This document shows, piece by piece, positions 60,441-64,000 of a DNA stretch of 64,000 nucleotides. The translations under genes were made by a program, and so were the position numbers. How positions within the stretch are numbered: the first letter of the stretch is position 1; each line of letters opens with the position of its first letter. A model generated the notes under the pieces. That model was not told the DNA's origin, ran no database searches, and was given only the letters and a program-made list of their open reading frames with translations. The DNA is from Sitta carolinensis. Lineage: Eukaryota; Chordata; Aves; Passeriformes; Sittidae. The stretch is taken from assembly GCA_032173965.1 (NCBI GenBank), contig JAVUNC010000019.1, forward strand, positions 17,786,234 through 17,850,233, written 5' to 3'.

Positions 60441-63400
60441 TGGAAGCCTGTGAGGCATCAGCTCATTCAGCTTTGTTTTAAAGTATCAGGTTTCTAATCC
60501 TTAAATCTGAGAAGAAGAGTGTGAAAATGCAATTTACTTGTAGCTGCTACAGAGATACACAGGCCATTCTCACCTGACTTGGTAAACTGTGCAGCCTGAT
60601 GGCAGAACTCCCTGCAGGGCCATTCTGGCTCTAAAATCCTTCCAGGGAATTCTGCCTTAGCTTGACATCCTCCAAAAGGCCTGAGCTAAACCAAACCCTG
60701 CTCCTGATGCAGTAAGAATTTAATCAGATTTCCATCAAGATTGTTGTAACAGTCTAAATTTACACCTCTGCAATTGAGTTCTGCAAATGCCCTGTGTGCA
60801 TTTACATTGTTTTGAAAGCATAGCCATAGGTGTGGGATTGTCCTCTGCATGAGAAATGGGTGTTGGCTTCAAAATGCACTGCTCTTGGGGCCATGCCAAG
60901 GCAGTCCTAACGGAGAACCAGGTGTGCGGGTGTGGATGAGCAAACCTAGGTGTGTGTGGAGAGACTTAAAGCTGAAAGTAGGGATGGGCAAAGAATTCAA
61001 ATAACCGTGGAAAAAGAATTTTGCTTTTGCTTTGTTCAGAGTGAAACCTCACAAATTGGAGAATTTCCACCAAATAATTCCCTGAGAATAAAAACATGAT
61101 CAGGAGGTGCTTTGATTTTTCCTGTTGAAAATTGCGACAGTTTTTTATACTGTAACATAGAATATAAAACTATTTCCAAGTTCTTAGGTATTCCCACCAT
61201 CCATCCTTTCTTACACACCTCAGTGACAGGTATGTGACACCAAACCTGAATTTTCTGGTAAGCCTCCTCCTCTTTGATTGCAAGTCCTTTCTAGAGGGAG
61301 ATGAGGCTCCCTTGGCTCTTCTGCCCACGAGGGGAAAAGGGAACAAGAGCCCAGCTTCAGGGAGGAGAAGGGGCTGCACATGTCCTGTGTGCCCCAGCTA
61401 AGGCAAAACTGGGAATAACCTACCAGAGCTGGCACTTGGCCTCTCCTACCTGTGGAGGAGGCCTCTTCCCAATAGAGGGAGGCAGAAGATAGACAGCAGG
61501 AGCTATTGCTTCAGTGGGAAAGAAGATGTGCGTGGGTGTATAATGAGGGGACTTTACAAATAATTCCTTGGTGATTATTCATTTTACAAAGGGACGATCA
61601 GTTGCCCTAGAGATATCCCATGGAGTACTTAATTTCTAGAGAAGTTTGGAGAATACAGGATTTTCATTCCAGTGTTTTTTTTTTTTGTTTCCTGCCCAAT
61701 GGCAAAAATAATTTTCATAATCTGTCCCGGGGATTGTGCTGTGTCCAATTGCTGGTTGTGTGCACAGCCCACTTTGACATACAACTTTTTGTTTGGAAAC
61801 TGAAATTGTTCCAAGTAGTAATACCTTCCTTTCAGATTTTCATTTTTCAGAAGTGACCCACCCTCTATTGAATAATAAAGCTTGATAACCATAGTTTCTC
61901 AGATAACAAGCAATGAGCTGCCAGTATTGCTTTGGGACTAAATCACGAAACCACTGGCTGGTGTTTTGAAGGAATCAGTTATCCAAAGGGGATTATCTAT
62001 GCTTGGAATCTTTTAAAATAAAGAATGTGTGTTAGAGATGACCTTTTTCAAAGATGTCCCAGGTTAATACTGAAATGAGCATCCAGATTTAAAGAACAGA
62101 TCAAAACACCTCCATTTCCAGGTCAAGAAGAACTGTGATCCAGTCCAGAGTAAATTAAACTCACATGCTTGTGTGAAATCCTCAGTAAAGGAGGTTTATA
62201 GTGGAAACATTGACTGACCTTTAATAGGAGCAGCGAGGCCAGCACTGCTGTAACACCAATTGGAAATAAGAGGCTATACAGGCAAGGGCAAGGCCTTTTC
62301 CTTAATCTAGCCTGAACACTCAGAGAGAAAATCCCAGAGCAATTAACTGACTCTCATCTTTTTTTCCATTAATTGGCCACAGCGCCGTACTCTGAAGCTG
62401 ACAGAAATAACTGCTGTGATATTAGCACAAGTCTAAGCATTGCCAAAAGCCATTTTATTTCGAAGCTTTCTGAATTACAGTATAATTTCCTCTATTGCTT
62501 ACCTAAAAGAGCAGGAAGCTGGCCATCCATCTGCTCAGCAAAGGGCTCCGAGCTTTATGTGACATAAACCTTTATTTCTCCTATCTGTGGGAAAATGAAG
62601 TCAGGGCACTTCCAACTCAGATGAGGCTATGGGATGCAAGAATAATCTTAGAAAGATTCCCTTATCCGGTTTTTAGACTCAGGGCCCTGGCTGCTACTGC
62701 AGGCTTCTCCTGGAGACTGAATAGCTGGATCATAAATATCCAGCTCCTGGATCTTCTTGCTCTACCTCACCTCTCCCCCTCCAGGCAGGCGCTTTCTTTC
62801 CTTCCTCTTTAACATGTGGACTATGTGGGGAGGCAGTGACAAACTCTGGGGGAAACACTGTGATGCCATGTAGGTCTCCCATGGCAGGATAGTTTAAATT
62901 TTGTCTAAGAACCCATAGCTCAGATCTTTGTTGTATTCCTGGCTCTGGAGTGTGAGATGCTGCAGGAAATACATCAGCAGTCCCACTCCTGGACAAGCCC
63001 AAGCTCCTGAAGACTCTTGTCTCCTGCTTGGTGGCTGCTGCTCTCTTGCGAATAACACTCCTGTTCCCTGATGATGGGGAGCGTCAGCTTTTTGGGATTG
63101 GTGTTCCTTGTGGCAATTGAAAGGCAATGCATGTTTCCACAGCAGAGTTTTCTGCTTCTCTGGAATCTGTTAGGCTGTTCCACTTGTCCACATGTTTAAT
63201 ATTGCTAGTGACCTGCACCTAAGCCTCTCAGGTGATTCTAATACCACTCATTCATTTGGTTTCCCCAAGAGAATGAACCACTATGGAGCAAGTCCCATTC
63301 CTGGGACCAAACCCAGCAGTGAATATAAGTGAGTTTAGGCAAGTTGAAATTCCGAGACTTGTTGGGATTAGTAAAATCCTCTGCTTTACATGAAGACTTT

Positions 63401-64000
63401 CCAATTATTTATCCACCATGTGTACTCCCTGAACTCCTACACTTTTTAAGTTACACCCCTTTGGATTCACTGGGACAGAGTATAAGGTGTTGTGTACGTT
63501 ATATTCATCTGTTGCATTCATTTCCACTTCCTGTGGCTACTTCTCTACCAAAAGCTTCAGAGTTATGGGATGGACTATCCTCTCCTCTAAAATTATTCAT
63601 TCTTCTTTTTGTTTTTGTGCAACTTTTTCAATTCCCATAGATGTTGGTCTAGTGCTTGGCTATAAAGAATTTTAAGTCTACCATTGTCTAAAAGTCATAA
63701 TGCTGATGCAAGAGGAAGCTTAATGTATCCATGGAGTTGATTTGATTCATTTTTATTTTAGCAAAGAATCCTTGATGTAAGAGAGATGGGTTTTTTTTCA
63801 AATACATTAAGCACTGCATCTCAGCCATTTGTCCTCCCACATCATCTCTTTCCATCAAGAAAATTTAAGCCCTTGACAGGAGTAAAATGTTGTGAGGGTT
63901 TTGTAAAAGGCAAAAAATAGAGAAGTCTGGACTGTTTGTGTTGCAAAATACTTGAATGTTACATCAAATATTTGGATCTCAATTGTTCTCTTGCTAGAAA
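60441..64000. other. Non-coding stretch, possible regulatory block
   Basis: No gene recognised. The part at 62360-62490 ('ttttccattaattggccaca', 'aagccattttatttcgaagc') resembles a conserved non-coding element. Frames up to 103 codons (63329-63640, plus) have no known domain. Confidence 0.45.

Noticed and set aside
1..64000. tRNA, rRNA, CRISPR, bacterial operons, riboswitches
   Set aside because: No cloverleaf A/B-box pair, rRNA core or prokaryotic gene density was seen. The sequence is vertebrate in character.

Overview
The window reads as a piece of a bird genome, most likely a songbird (passerine). The basis is several CR1 LINE 3' fragments, the only abundant avian LINE, plus an LTR-like segment whose first ~110 bases match a start I recall from passerine endogenous retrovirus LTRs. 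CpG is generally scarce apart from two small islands. I recognise no protein-coding gene, rRNA or tRNA. Nearly every reading frame is short and looks like chance. The window is best described as intergenic or deep intronic vertebrate DNA.

Layout. 1-13 kb: single-copy-looking DNA, one CR1 (1.3-1.7 kb), a MIR-like remnant (9.7 kb) and two weak exon-like stretches (4.7 and 8.0 kb). 13.19-13.53 kb: a 12-bp-unit tandem repeat inside an unbroken ~340-nt pyrimidine tract. 14-29 kb: single-copy-looking DNA with AT-rich, homeodomain-site-like blocks that resemble conserved non-coding elements, a T tract (18.0 kb), a G-quadruplex candidate (21.6 kb) and a second pyrimidine microsatellite (26.2 kb). 29.8-30.95 kb: a block resembling regulatory DNA around a small CpG island, with one possible first exon on the minus strand. 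34.0-34.4 kb: complementary G/T-rich and A/C-rich low-complexity arms. 35.5-36.5 kb: the LTR-like segment, whose centre is a strong CpG island with one or two CTCF-like motifs. 36.5-64 kb: sparse DNA with four CR1 pieces (44.0, 50.5, 53.1 and 60.3 kb; the 53.1 kb one is clearly older), a MIR-like remnant (42.3 kb) and three exon-like stretches (42.5, 52.8 and 55.7 kb).

The exon-like stretches each combine an open frame with a splice site or a pair of splice sites. Their phases do not chain into one gene and none matches a protein I know, so they are low-confidence candidates. In 64 kb searched on both strands, several such coincidences are expected by chance. I saw no convincing undescribed system. 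The best second looks are the CpG/CTCF-rich LTR-like segment, the 30 kb island with its flanks, and the minus-strand candidate terminal exon at 52.8 kb.
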